Below, one piece after another: positions 55,008 to 64,000 of a DNA stretch of 64,000 bases. The DNA comes from Magnaporthiopsis rhizophila (taxonomy: Eukaryota > Ascomycota > Sordariomycetes > Magnaporthales > Magnaporthaceae). The position numbers and the translations under genes were made by a program. The notes under the pieces were generated by a model. It made no database searches. It worked only from the letters and a program-made list of their open reading frames with translations, and was not told where the DNA came from. Position 1 is the stretch's first letter. Every line of letters starts with the position of its first letter. The stretch is taken from positions 297,132 through 361,131 of the forward strand of contig PYSS01000025.1 of the NCBI GenBank assembly GCA_003049465.1. The letters are read 5' to 3'.

Positions 55008-56850
55008 TCACAGCTCGTCAACCTTGATGATGACAGTCTTGGTCTCGCAAAAGTTGTCGATACTGTCGCGGATGCCCTCCCTCCCCTGCCCGCTGGCCTT
55101 GTAGCCGCCAAACGGCATGTCGGGCGACGCGGCGGTAGGGACGGTGCAGTTGACCGAGACGGTGCCGCTTTCCAGGGCCTTGCTGACGCGCAGGGCGCGT
55201 GAGAGGTCGCGCGTGTACACGGCGGCCCACAGCCCGTATTCACTGTCGTTGGCACGCTTGAGTACCTCGGCCTCTTCCTCGAACGTGTTGATCACGATCA
55301 CGGGGCCGAAGATCTCGTTCTTGACGACAGCGGAGTCCTCGGGCTGTGAGATGAAGATGGTGGGTTCAATGAAAAGACCGCCGCTCTCGTCCAGCGAGCC
55401 GTTGCCGCCGAGCGCCAGCTCGCCCGATGCCTTCTTGCCCGACTCGATGTAGGAAAGCACCGTGTCGTATTGTAACCGATCCGCCTGCGGCCCGTGCGTG
55501 GTCTTAGGGTCCAGGGGGTCGCCGGCCACCGTCATGGCGGTGAGGGCCTGCTTGACGAGGCCAATGAACTCGTTGGCGACGGACTTCTCGACGTACGCGC
55601 GCGAGTTGGCGACGCACACCTGGCCGCTGTTAAACTGGACGGACGAGGCAACCTGAGCGGCGGCCCTCTGCAGATCGGCGTCTGCGAAAACGATGGCTGG
55701 GCTCTTGCCTCCAAGCTCGAGCGTCACGTGCTTCAGATTGCTCTCTGCGGCGGCTATCTGGATAAGCCTCCCCGTGCGGGAGGAGCCAGTGAAGCTAAGG
55801 GCCCTGATATCAGGATGTCTGGCGAGCCGCGCGCCTAACGGCTAGCCGTGACCCGAGATGATGTTGAGGACCCCGTCAGGAAACCCAGCTTGGACGGCGA
55901 GCTCGCCGAGCTTGGCGATGGCCAGCGGAGCCTTTTCGCTACTTTTTATGATGATGCAGTTGCCGGACACAAGCGCCGGCCCCGCCTTGGCCGCGAACAT
56001 GGGTAGGGGCACATTCCCTTGGTAGCGAGTAGGTTAAAATCCATACAGGGTTCTGGCGGGAGAGGGAAGGTGATAGACATGGTAACAAACATGGGAGAAT
56101 GCCGGCCACAACGCCGAAGGGCTGACGAAGAGTCATGGAGATATAGCCTGGACTGTTGATGGAGGAGTGTCCCTGCAATCAGTCGTGTCAGGGCGGGCGT
56201 TGTAAGCGGCGTTTAAATCTTAAACCGACCTGCATATGGGGCCAAGCGCCAGCAAAGAGTTCGAGCCTTGTGGCGGCATACTCCGCGTCTGTCTGCGTTA
56301 ATATCGAAAACGAGACTGGAATACCAGGCAAAGTCACATACCAAAGTAGGTCGTCACGGGCCGGCCCATGGAGATGGCCTCTAGCCTCGCCAGCTCCGGG
56401 CCATTTTCGCGTATGAGCTGGGCGAGCTTCTTCAGGTAATTTCCACGCACTTCAGCGGCCGTCTCGGACCAGGCGGGAAATGCTCTTGCCGCCGCGGCCA
56501 CTGCCCGATTGGTGTCATCCTCGGTGGCCTCAGGCACTGAGGGAAGTCATCAGTCAGCTCGCTGTCAGCGATTTTGGGTTTGCTGGGGTGTGGTGGGCCG
56601 CCAGGGGGGAGCAGGAGGGTAAAGGGTAATTAACGACGTGGTCAATTACCTTCAGCGATCTTGATCTTCACATTGGAGGGACTAAAAATGTCAAAAGTTT
56701 TCTTGTCCGAGGATGTTTCAAGGAGCTTCGGACGTCGATGTTAGCCATTGAACATTTCCCCGCCTGTCATCTAATGTCAAGCAATACTGTAAAGCCACAC
56801 ACCTCGCCCCCAATTAGCATGCGCGGGCGCACGATCGAGTCGCTGGCCAT
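55008..56850 (-). CDS. Aldehyde dehydrogenase with one in-frame stop
   Basis: Six exons (56850-56803, 56725-56650, 56536-56342, 56288-56230, 56172-56091, 56017-55008) give a full-length ALDH frame of 489 codons, the family norm. Signatures: LRQPFGVVAGILPWN, MFAAKAGPALVSGNCIIIK, FTGSSRTGRLI, VTLELGGKSP with the general-base Glu, and FNSGQVCVANSR with the catalytic Cys. NEIFGPVIVI and MPFGGYKASGQGREGI follow. In exon 6, between IISGHG and PLGARLA, codon TAG (55844-55842) stands where relatives usually have a Gln or similar; CAG to TAG is one C-to-T change. It cannot be removed by a reasonable intron. The enzyme would oxidise aldehydes such as benzaldehydes with NAD(P)+. As read, the product is truncated before the active site. 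Confidence 0.85.
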
Positions 56851-57692
56851 GGCTGATCCCGGAGTGTGGAGTTGTGGCTGAAATTGGTGGCACGTGCGTG
56901 AGTCTTTCTGCTAGCGCGAAGGGTTTACATGGCATGGTTTCTGCTCAGCCTCTGGCCTTTATAGCCATCAGAGTTTGGTCTAAAGCCCGAGGCCCGAGGC
57001 GAAATGCAGGCCTGTCGGGGATAGGAGATACCCCTCAGTGCACAGCATATCGGCGCTGCCAATATTCTGTTTCGCTGGCACTTTCTCGTACGATGCCGTA
57101 TGCGTGATTCGCCCCTGCGAGCCAGCTCTGGACCCCTCCGAGACGCAACCATGCGTCTCCAGGGAACACGGGCTCGTCAGCGACATGCAGTCTCGATCGC
57201 GTTCTTTTCTTGGCCAGCAGCTGGAGGTCACCGAGATGCAGGTGGGTTCGTAGGCCGCCCCACTGCGCTAAAAAGGGGGAAAACCATGTGGGGCGACTCA
57301 GAACTGTCTTCGTGCGGCAATTGGGATGGCTTGCCTAGAAGCCACGACTTGAGGCGACCTGACGAAGCCAAGAAGAGGGTCGACCCCAAAATATCCCGCG
57401 TGACGTTCGAGAAACTTGCTGCGTCGGAAGTTAGGGACAAATTCCATGGTCCGCGCCGGCAGCAAGCCATAGCATAGCGTTCTGGAGCTGAGCGCAGCGT
57501 CGCAACGCGGCAGCAGCAACCTGCAGCACCGGCGTCAACTACGTCGCACGCCGCTGGAACGACCTAGTTTCAGGCGTCAGTCCACTACTGCAGCTGCCAT
57601 CCGTTCTTCCAAAATCCGCGCTGCCACAGGTCGCCCGCGATACCCACTGTTCGGCTACGGGCCGGCGCGCGACAGACAGCGTCCTGGCCAAG
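56851..57692. other. Divergent promoter, aldehyde dehydrogenase / regulator
   Basis: No gene. A CGG-N7-CCG site lies 29-41 bp before the regulator's ATG (next entry). Confidence 0.55.
57652..57664. promoter_or_regulatory. Candidate Zn2Cys6 site CGG-N7-CCG
   Basis: CGGCTACGGGCCG lies just upstream of the Zn2Cys6 gene, where it could serve autoregulation. It has the same gap as two other sites in the cluster. Weak on its own. Confidence 0.25.
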
Positions 57693-60291
57693 ATGTCGGC
57701 CGTACAGAAAGCGGCCAACAAGAGGGCACCTATGTCCTGCGACAGGTGCAAGAGCCGCAAAACAAAATGCGTGGATCCGGGTATGGTCGGCCCTCGCCCT
57801 CATTGCTCCCATGGTCCTGTCACTAACATTTTCCGTCACTCCATTGCTCAGTGCCTGGGCCCTGCCAATACTGCCTGTCTCTGGGCGTAAGCTGCCGTGT
57901 TGATCCCAGCCGACGGCGGCAGAGGCCCTATTACCATGTCTCGGTACAGTCTGCTGTGTTAGCCTGCTCAAGCCACCAGTCGCTAACGCACTGCCACAGG
58001 AAGAGGAATTCCGGCTTCAGCGGAGGGCGTTGGAGCACTTCCTCCCCAACACCGAGATCTCGCTGTCCAGCCTCAGGGATCTGATGAGCTCCCTAGAAAA
58101 TCGCTCTCCGGCCCTCATCTTGGAATCAGCTGATGAGGCTAGCCGGACCAAGGCACTTCAGCAGGCAAGCACCGACTCGCCAGGGTCAACCGAGGCCGAG
58201 GAGACGATCGACGAGATAGACGACTTGCACGGCGAGCTGGGCTGGTTGACTGGTACGCACACTGCCTCGCCCTCGCCTCGACTGACCTTTGTGATTGCTC
58301 ACGTCCCTGCCCTGCCGTAGTCGACTCCAAAGGCACCTATCGCCATGTTGGAATGCAGGGGGGCTTCGGCTTTAACTCGGCGGTCCGGTCCTTGAAACAC
58401 CGGCGCCTGTCGGACACCACCAGCAGGAGCGGCAGCGACCTTGTCACCCCCCTGACGGCTGCGCCGCCATGCCCGCCCGACGCTCCTGACTCGTCTCCGT
58501 CCGCGGCCATGGGCGGACACGCGCCTCCGCGGCAGGTCTTTCTCCCGCGTCGGGACCTCTGCGAGCGGTGTGTCGGCCGCTTCTTCAGAGACGTTCACTC
58601 AATCTACTGGCTCTTCTCAGCCGAGGCCTTCTACGGCTCGCTGGACCGCATCTACGCCGGCGACTCCACGTGCGCGTCCGCCTCCATGCTCTGCTCGCTC
58701 TACTCCATCCTCTCGCTCACGTGCGAGAGCGAGGCACGGAGCGACGGCATCTCCGATACGATGGCGAACAAGTACCTGTCCTTGGCCAAGTCTCTCGCAC
58801 CTATACTTATGGACGAGGCAGATATCGATGCCATCCGAGCATTGTGTCTGTTGGGGATTGCGCTGCAGAGCTTCATGTGCTCCAACACGGCTTACGTCTA
58901 CGTGTATGTTGTAACCGCACTCCACGCGAGCCGGGCTAGCTAACCGTGACGCAGTGGCGCCGCCGCGAGGATCGCCTTTACCCTAGGCCTAAATGTGTCC
59001 AAGAGCCTCAACCTTCGAAGCAGCTTCCAGGGCCAGACCGACCTGCGTATTTACTGCTCGCTTTACCTGCTGGATCTGGATGTGGCCTTGTGCTACGGGA
59101 ATCCGCCTTCTCTCTCGGACGAGGACGGTGCGGAGACGTTGGAGCTGGTCTCTGAGCAGGTAAGTGGTCGGGATGCCTACCACAGCGTCAACATGGCTGA
59201 CCGACACAAAACAGATCCTGAGTCCAGGCACCAACATGCCGCTGGACTTTCTTTCCCTTTCGTGCAAGCTGGCGCAGCTAAAGAGACACATCAGCAAGCT
59301 GCTCTACATGAGATCAGGGGGGGGAGTAGGCGGGGCCTTCAAAGGTGACGGCCAGGGGAACCAGGCCGCGGGCAGCAAACCCAGTGGCCGCCCAGCGGTG
59401 CCCATCTCGTCCGTCTCGGCGGCACTCGCGTCGCTTTCGGCCTGGTACGATTCGATTCCGCCGCATCTCCGAGATGTCGCCCAGGCGGCGCCCTATCATA
59501 AACGTAGCGTTGCTGTTTTGCATCTAAGGTTTTGGAGCTGCAAAAGTGCGCCCTTATTCCCCGCTTCTACTTGCAGGCATCATCCCAAGCTAACCAGGCA
59601 ACGAGCAGTCCTGGCGACAAGGCCTTTTCTTCTCTATATCGTGTTGCAGGAACAACCCCGGAAGAAGCAGGCCGACGGTAACCCGACCGCAGCCGGGGGG
59701 TCTTCCGGTAACGCCGGCAGCAGCAACACCGCGACGACCGAGTCGAAACGGAAGTTCTTTGAAGAGTTTGCCTCTATCTGTCTGGAGGCCGCGTCCAAGA
59801 GCCTCGCCCTACTAAGCCACATGCGGGACGCCGGCATCCTGAGCTCTCTGGTTACGTTTGATACAGGCTGTTTACTCGAATCGCTTCAAGTCTTTTTGCT
59901 AGCCCTGGCCAAGAGCAGAGGGTCCAAGCTCTCGTTAAAAACAGAACCGACCGACGAGGACGACGTCAGGCAACGGCAGCACCAACAGACTAGAGCTGCA
60001 GATTCGGTGCGCGAGCTCCTGCACATATTGCAGGGCATGGAGCAGATTTTCTGGACCCGACACGCCCTCATTGAGGTAATGGCCCAGCTCGATGAGCACG
60101 GGCTGCTCAATGGCGAGAACCGCTTCTCACCAGGTGGCCAGACTCCGGGACTTTTCTGTTTGGACATCCCGACGCACCACGACGTCGTGAGCGAGATGAT
60201 GGAGTCGTACTTGCACGACGTGCAGGACAGCTTCTTTGGCATCGATCCCCAGCAGCCGCTCGATGGGCAGATGATGGAGACGCCGTTTTGA
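57693..60291 (+). CDS. Zn2Cys6 transcription factor, probable cluster regulator
   Basis: Seven exons (57693-57780, 57852-57943, 58000-58252, 58321-58903, 58955-59159, 59215-59528, 59577-60291) give 749 aa. The zinc cluster crosses intron 1: MSCDRCKSRKTKCVDP joins VPGPCQYCLSLGVSCRV, six cysteines in the C-x2-C-x6-C..C-x2-C-x6-C pattern. The fungal transcription-factor domain covers about residues 200-500, with FFRDVHSIYWLFSAEAFYGSL, ALCLLGIALQSFMCSNTAYVYVG, AARIAFTLGLNVSK and CSLYLLDLDVALCYGNPPSL. The last intron is 48 bp and in frame, so a retained-intron form would add 16 residues. It is divergent from the ALDH gene at the end of the enzyme run, the usual place for a pathway-specific activator. 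All junctions are in frame. Confidence 0.9.
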
Positions 60292-61369
60292 GCAGCCCGT
60301 CCAGTCGACGTGGCCCCCTGTGTGCTCCCTTGCCCGCTTCGAGCCTTTGCATATCCTCGCTGCCCGGCGGCAGCCTGCCGTTTCTGACGACGGCCGAAAT
60401 GATGACATCGAGGGGACCGGTTCACCAACGGGGGATCTCGCGATAAAAAGCCCGATGGGGCTCTGAAATTGGTGGGCGATAGCCCCTTTAATTTCCTGTT
60501 TTCCTGTTTCTTTCCAGTTTCTTATCTCTTCCAGTTTTTTATATCCTTTCCACTACTTATATCCCTTCCAATTCCTTACATCCTTCCAGTTTCCAGCCGC
60601 ATACCACTTCATGCGCGACCGTGGGAACTCCGAGAGCTAGGTCCTTATGGTGAAAGAATACTGGTCGGAAAAAAAGCGCCCGTTCCAAAACCACGCGACC
60701 TGAAGGACTACGTCCGAGATTCCTACCTCCGTTAGGCAAACTGCCCTCCCCCATTCGCCTGGAACGAGATGGTCGACGCTGGTCAAGCGAGGCCCTGAAC
60801 GATTACGTTCCGTCCGACGGCGCATTTTAGGCTTGGCTGGGCAAACGAAAAAGGTGTTGGACAGCGTGATACTCTTCGAGGCGGCCCGGCCCAGGCCCGG
60901 GGCGCGACCCGGAACTCCTCCAACAAAACCCTCGCATCTTCCTGCATCTTCCTGCAACTACCGCCCGCCGTCACCTTCCTTCCGTTTCCATCGTCGACCC
61001 GCACGAGCACCGCTATCCCCAACGTTCAATCTCGACGCGCTCAAAAAATGTCATAACAGCAGGTACCTAACTTACCAAAGGTACCAGAAGCAACGGCAGC
61101 AGGCCACTCCAACCCTACCACCCGACATGGGATCCTAGCAGGATAATTAGGAAGGATGCTCAGACGCATGGTTAAAAAACCCACCGAAAAACCCACCGAA
61201 TCCCAGGACCGGGGAGATTTCTCCTCCACCCGTAGTCGAGCGCCTCCTGGTTCGACAGCGATTTCAATGCAGCTGTCAGGCATATACACAATCCAACCGT
61301 CAATAGCCGGTCGATCCGGCGCGTTACCAACCAAATATACGGGACCGTAGGGATTTTAAAGGCTGGGTT
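60292..61369. other. Intergenic, low-complexity CT-rich DNA
   Basis: No gene. 60485-60600 is pyrimidine-rich with degenerate repeats of ttccagtttc/cttcca. Short ORFs beyond lack coding features. It marks the transition to the broken-gene region. Confidence 0.5.
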
Positions 61370-61703
61370 TTTATAATAAAGATATTAAAAAAGGTCTTGC
61401 CTCTGCCGGGACCGCCAGGGACGATGCCGATACCACAGGGGAGGTTGGCGAGCAGGTTGATGGGGCTGCTTTCTGGATCGGGTTGAGACGCTTGGCCAAG
61501 TTACTGAGCTTCTGCGACAGGGCGTCGGGGTGGTCGACGACGTGCTTCATGTACGGCAGTTTGTCGTCGTCGGAAAGGTTAATAAACGATGGGTTTTTGA
61601 AGGCGCGGATCCAGGTGAAGACGTCGCGGGCGCGGTCGCTGTCGTCGCCCCAACCCTGGATCAGGGCGTCCAGGGCGCCAAGCTCGGCCTCCCATCTCTT
61701 TTA
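61370..61703 (-). pseudogene. Fragment of P-loop helicase-type gene (Walker A part)
   Basis: Read on the minus strand, the fragment gives RWEAELGALDALIQGWGDD, DVFTWIRAFKNPSFINLSDD and YMKHVVDHPDALSQKLSNL. After a one-base frame change in a CCCC run near 61463 it gives INLLANLPCGIGIVPGGPGRGKTFF. GGPGxGKT is the Walker A loop of DNA2/NAM7-like P-loop NTPases. A TAA precedes the fragment in frame and no Walker B or helicase motifs follow, so it is a remnant. The missing next part lies in opposite orientation at 61793. Confidence 0.6.
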
Positions 61704-61792
61704 AAACAGGCACTTCTTTTCCGACCGGTACTATGTTATTACAGCCGTGGCCCAGGTGTCCCTTATCCTATACCGACGAAAGCGGCGATTAA

Positions 61793-61920
61793 AAAAAGCG
61801 CCGCATCAAAATCCCTTACCTGCTGGACATCAACAACCCTGCTGACGACGCGACGAACAAGTGCGTCAAGATATCCGAAGAACTTGGCGACGACAAGAAG
61901 ATTGTTCGCATGTTTGGTGA
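61793..61920 (+). pseudogene. Fragment of the same gene type, inverted
   Basis: The plus frame gives RRIKIPYLLDINNPADDATN, KCVKISEELGDDKKIVRMFGE. In fungal P-loop helicase-like proteins a YLLDIN.P.DD segment typically follows the Walker A loop, so this looks like the continuation of the fragment at 61370-61703 but on the other strand. The two pieces are head to head, 90 bp apart. Confidence 0.5.
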
Positions 61921-62113
61921 GCCACTAAATCCATTTTTCACCATTTACCTATCTCTCCACGGTCTCTTTTATACCTCGGATTCAAGCTAACATCTATGGT
62001 CAACTATACGATAGGGCCGCGAGTATAACCAAGGTTTCAACTCGCGCAAAAAGACGCACGGAGTAGCCACCGAGACCCAGGCGGCCGGCAAAGCAGACCG
62101 AAGGAAAAAAGGA

Positions 62114-62225
62114 GATGGGAGAGAAGATGGGAGATGAAATGGGAAAAGAGATGGGAAAGGAAATGGGAGAGAAGATGGGAGATGAAATGGGAAAGGAGAT
62201 GGGAAAGGGGATGGGAAAGGAGGAG
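62114..62225 (+). repeat. Purine-rich minisatellite
   Basis: Roughly nine copies of 12-bp units of the type gagatgggaaag / gaaatgggagag, arranged as two larger copies (62114-62163 and 62164-62213). It is open in several frames and abuts the FHA fragment. Confidence 0.85.
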
Positions 62226-62239
62226 GATCTCGTCCTGCT

Positions 62240-62860
62240 CCTGGAGCTCTCTGCGCTGGTTGCGCCCGACGATAGCCTCGTTGACAAACGTGCCACTGCT
62301 CGAAAGGTCTTCCAGCACCACGACGGTGTCATTTCCCTTGTGCTCTGCGAATATCAGGCAGTGCCGGTTGGAGGCGATCGAGCCGTCCACGACGATATCA
62401 CATTCTGGATGCCTGCTAATAAGGTATCCGCCGGAGGGCAGACCCTTCTTCGCCTTATCGCATGGTTTGTCCTCAGCCTTGTCCCCATCCTCGCCGTCCC
62501 TAGGAAAAATGCACGAGCCGCGTTTGCGCAAAACGATACAGCGGCCGCCGTACCTTGTGTCCAAAGGGAATATGTAGCCCCAAACACCCTCCTTCACCTC
62601 GTCCGGGTATCGTTCAGTGGCGATAAAAAGCCCTGCTGGACCAGCGAGTTCTGCGTAAAAAAAAAAAAAAAAAAGAAAAGCGTCTTTTCGGACGAGAGGT
62701 GTACGACTTGGCTCGGGCGACCCTCGGGCGGCGTGACCGTGCCCTCTTTATAGGATTGGATCCTGTTATCGGTGGTGGAATGAGTGATGGGCGATGGTAG
62801 ATGCTGTTTGTAGGACACGGGCGTCTTATGGCCCTCTGGGCCGTCTCCGTGCTTGTGCGA
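62240..62860 (-). pseudogene. FHA-domain protein fragment
   Basis: The minus strand encodes an FHA domain: GGYLISRHPECDIVVDGSI, then SNRHCLIF (the SxRH phospho-Thr pocket), VLEDLSSSGTFVNEAIVG and a final EILL strand. Upstream in frame are LAGPAGLFIATERYP and WGYIFPLDTRYGGRCIVLRK. Before that a likely intron ends in a T18 run plus ACGCAG, and an N-terminal piece (YKEGTVTPPEGRPSQVVHLS) lies near 62670-62760. In fungi such FHA modules usually precede a Ser/Thr kinase (Rad53/Chk2-like). Here the frame runs directly into the minisatellite and no kinase follows, so I read it as a truncated copy. Confidence 0.6.
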
Positions 62861-62899
62861 GGTGCGCTCTGAACGGCGCGGCTTCTTCCTCGCTCACCA

Positions 62900-63260
62900 A
62901 AACTGGTGGCCTTTGGGAACACGAAAAAGGTCGCGACACATAAAGCGGACCGGCGGCCGATGGCGGTTGAATTTAATAGCGGCACTCCCGCGCCTCGCCG
63001 CAGGTCGCTATGATTGGGAGAGGCTCGATGAGGATGCCGAATCCATCCATGCCTGTCCCAGACCCTGCGTTTGTCGGCTGGGTCCAAGTTCCCCAGGTCC
63101 CCGTCCCACAGCTTCTCGGTGGTGTCCTGGATGTGTGCCGCAACGGCCTCCTTTCAAATTTTAACGCAGCTCGGGGAGGAGGAGGGGGAAACGTTTAAAT
63201 ATGGCTAGATCTGGGTCTGCCATGGCTTTTGGGTAGATTGGCGTGACGGTCAAAGCGACT
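62900..63260 (-). pseudogene. Possible DUF6594-type N-terminal remnant
   Basis: IYPKAMADPDLAIFKRF (63177-63240) resembles the N-terminal signature of fungal DUF6594 membrane proteins (YP..A..M..DPDLAIFRRF). The frame stops at TAA shortly after. Another frame then gives IQDTTEKLWDGDLGNLDPAD and VWDRHGWIRH without a recognisable continuation. No transmembrane C-terminus is present. Identification rests on one short motif. Confidence 0.35.
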
Positions 63261-64000
63261 TTTGGATGGAGAGTTCGATGTTTGACCTGTTTCCGCCCGG
63301 TTGCAAGGCGCTGTCGAGCAGAGCGATGGGAGGATGAGGAGGGTAAGGAACGGAATGGATTGAATCCGCATGCAAGCGTTGAACAGTTGGGATGAAATAT
63401 GCCAGCAAGAAAGTGGGGCCGTGGCTTGGTGTGCCCAGGCCAAAGCACCTTCGATTGGCGTGACTACCTAGGGACGGCTCGGAGGCACCTTCCATTAAAA
63501 CCGAATTGTCGTACTTGGATGAATCAGTTTTCTGGCTGTTGCGCCCGGCGGCGGGCGGAGCCTCCCGGCAATGTGGAGAACCGATGGAATCGCCCTGGCG
63601 CCGTTCCGAGCCATCTTCTTAAACTACAAGCACTTGGCCAAGTCGACTTCCCCCGACGAGTTTTGCATAACAGCGGCCTTGGGATCAACCGATATAGTTG
63701 AATCAGCTTTATTAACCGATGTGTCGGGCTAAGAGCTTCTTGGATTGACGGGTTTAGTGGGTTGAGCCACCTTTCTCTGTTATAAGTAGTCAAACCAATT
63801 TCACCTTGCTGTCCATGTATTCATTTCCGAAAGGGCATGGTGTTTGGGGAAAAGTGCTATAATTTAATGATAATTACACCAAAGGCCCGCGTTCATCCTT
63901 TAAGTATCAAAGGGATAATTTTTTCCGGCGCAGTACCATCGCCACCTGTTGATCCAGCCCGATGTAAATCACAGCTCTTCATCCCCCCGTCCTCCAAGCC
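63261..64000. other. Unannotated end of window
   Basis: No gene recognised. It is more AT-rich than the rest, especially after 63830. The 89-codon minus frame 63793-63524 has no domain. A gene could extend past the end of the window. Confidence 0.4.

Noticed and set aside
62115..62753. 212-codon plus-strand ORF starting in MGEKMGDEMGKE repeats
   Set aside because: It is generated by the minisatellite and the antisense of the FHA fragment; the FHA motif fixes the minus strand as coding.

Overview
The window is nuclear DNA of a filamentous ascomycete, most likely a Sordariomycete. The grounds are GC-rich coding sequence, genes split by 45-110 bp GT..AG introns with CTNAC-type branch sites, Zn2Cys6 regulators, a 2EXR protein, a DUF7923/CCCH protein, and an OMP decarboxylase carrying the long insert known from filamentous ascomycetes. 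The lineage is inferred; no rRNA or other phylogenetic marker is present. I found no tRNA, rRNA, CRISPR array or intact transposon.

Layout. 0.3-11.6 kb is a conserved block, all on the minus strand: SRP subunit SEC65/SRP19, a CCCH zinc-finger protein, an unrecognised gene with a broken frame, a Zn2Cys6 regulator, and the uracil gene pyr4 with a long CT microsatellite upstream. 11.7-18.4 kb is nearly gene-free and ends at a small 8-cysteine secreted protein. 19.5-30.3 kb is accessory: a BTB protein, an APH-fold probable pseudokinase, two related 6-cysteine secreted peptide genes (one intact, one interrupted), small decayed ORFs and a P450. 30.3-33.7 kb is empty. 33.7-37.4 kb holds a 2EXR protein with an unusual acidic tail and a PQ-loop membrane protein.

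38.0-60.3 kb is the most interesting stretch. It contains a carotenoid-oxygenase-family enzyme of the lignostilbene/isoeugenol-cleaving type, a SnoaL-like protein, a calcineurin-like phosphoesterase, a dihydroxybenzoate-decarboxylase-like amidohydrolase, an unrelated-looking nuclear protein, then a P450, a short-chain dehydrogenase, a salicylate-hydroxylase-like FAD monooxygenase, an aldehyde dehydrogenase and a Zn2Cys6 regulator. Read as a pathway, these could cleave a phenylpropanoid or stilbene to aromatic aldehydes, oxidise these to acids, then hydroxylate and decarboxylate them to catechol-type products under a local regulator. This pathway is an inference from family membership. 60.3-64.0 kb holds broken pieces of a P-loop helicase-type gene, an FHA-domain protein and probably a DUF6594 protein.

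Reliability. Several otherwise good genes are broken by single-base frame changes at short homopolymers (about 5.45, 37.05, 42.49, 48.36 and possibly 53.70 kb). This pattern suggests indel errors in the assembly at least as much as real decay. Three other interruptions (ALDH, one secreted peptide, one small ORF) are in-frame TAG codons that a single C-to-T change from CAG would explain.
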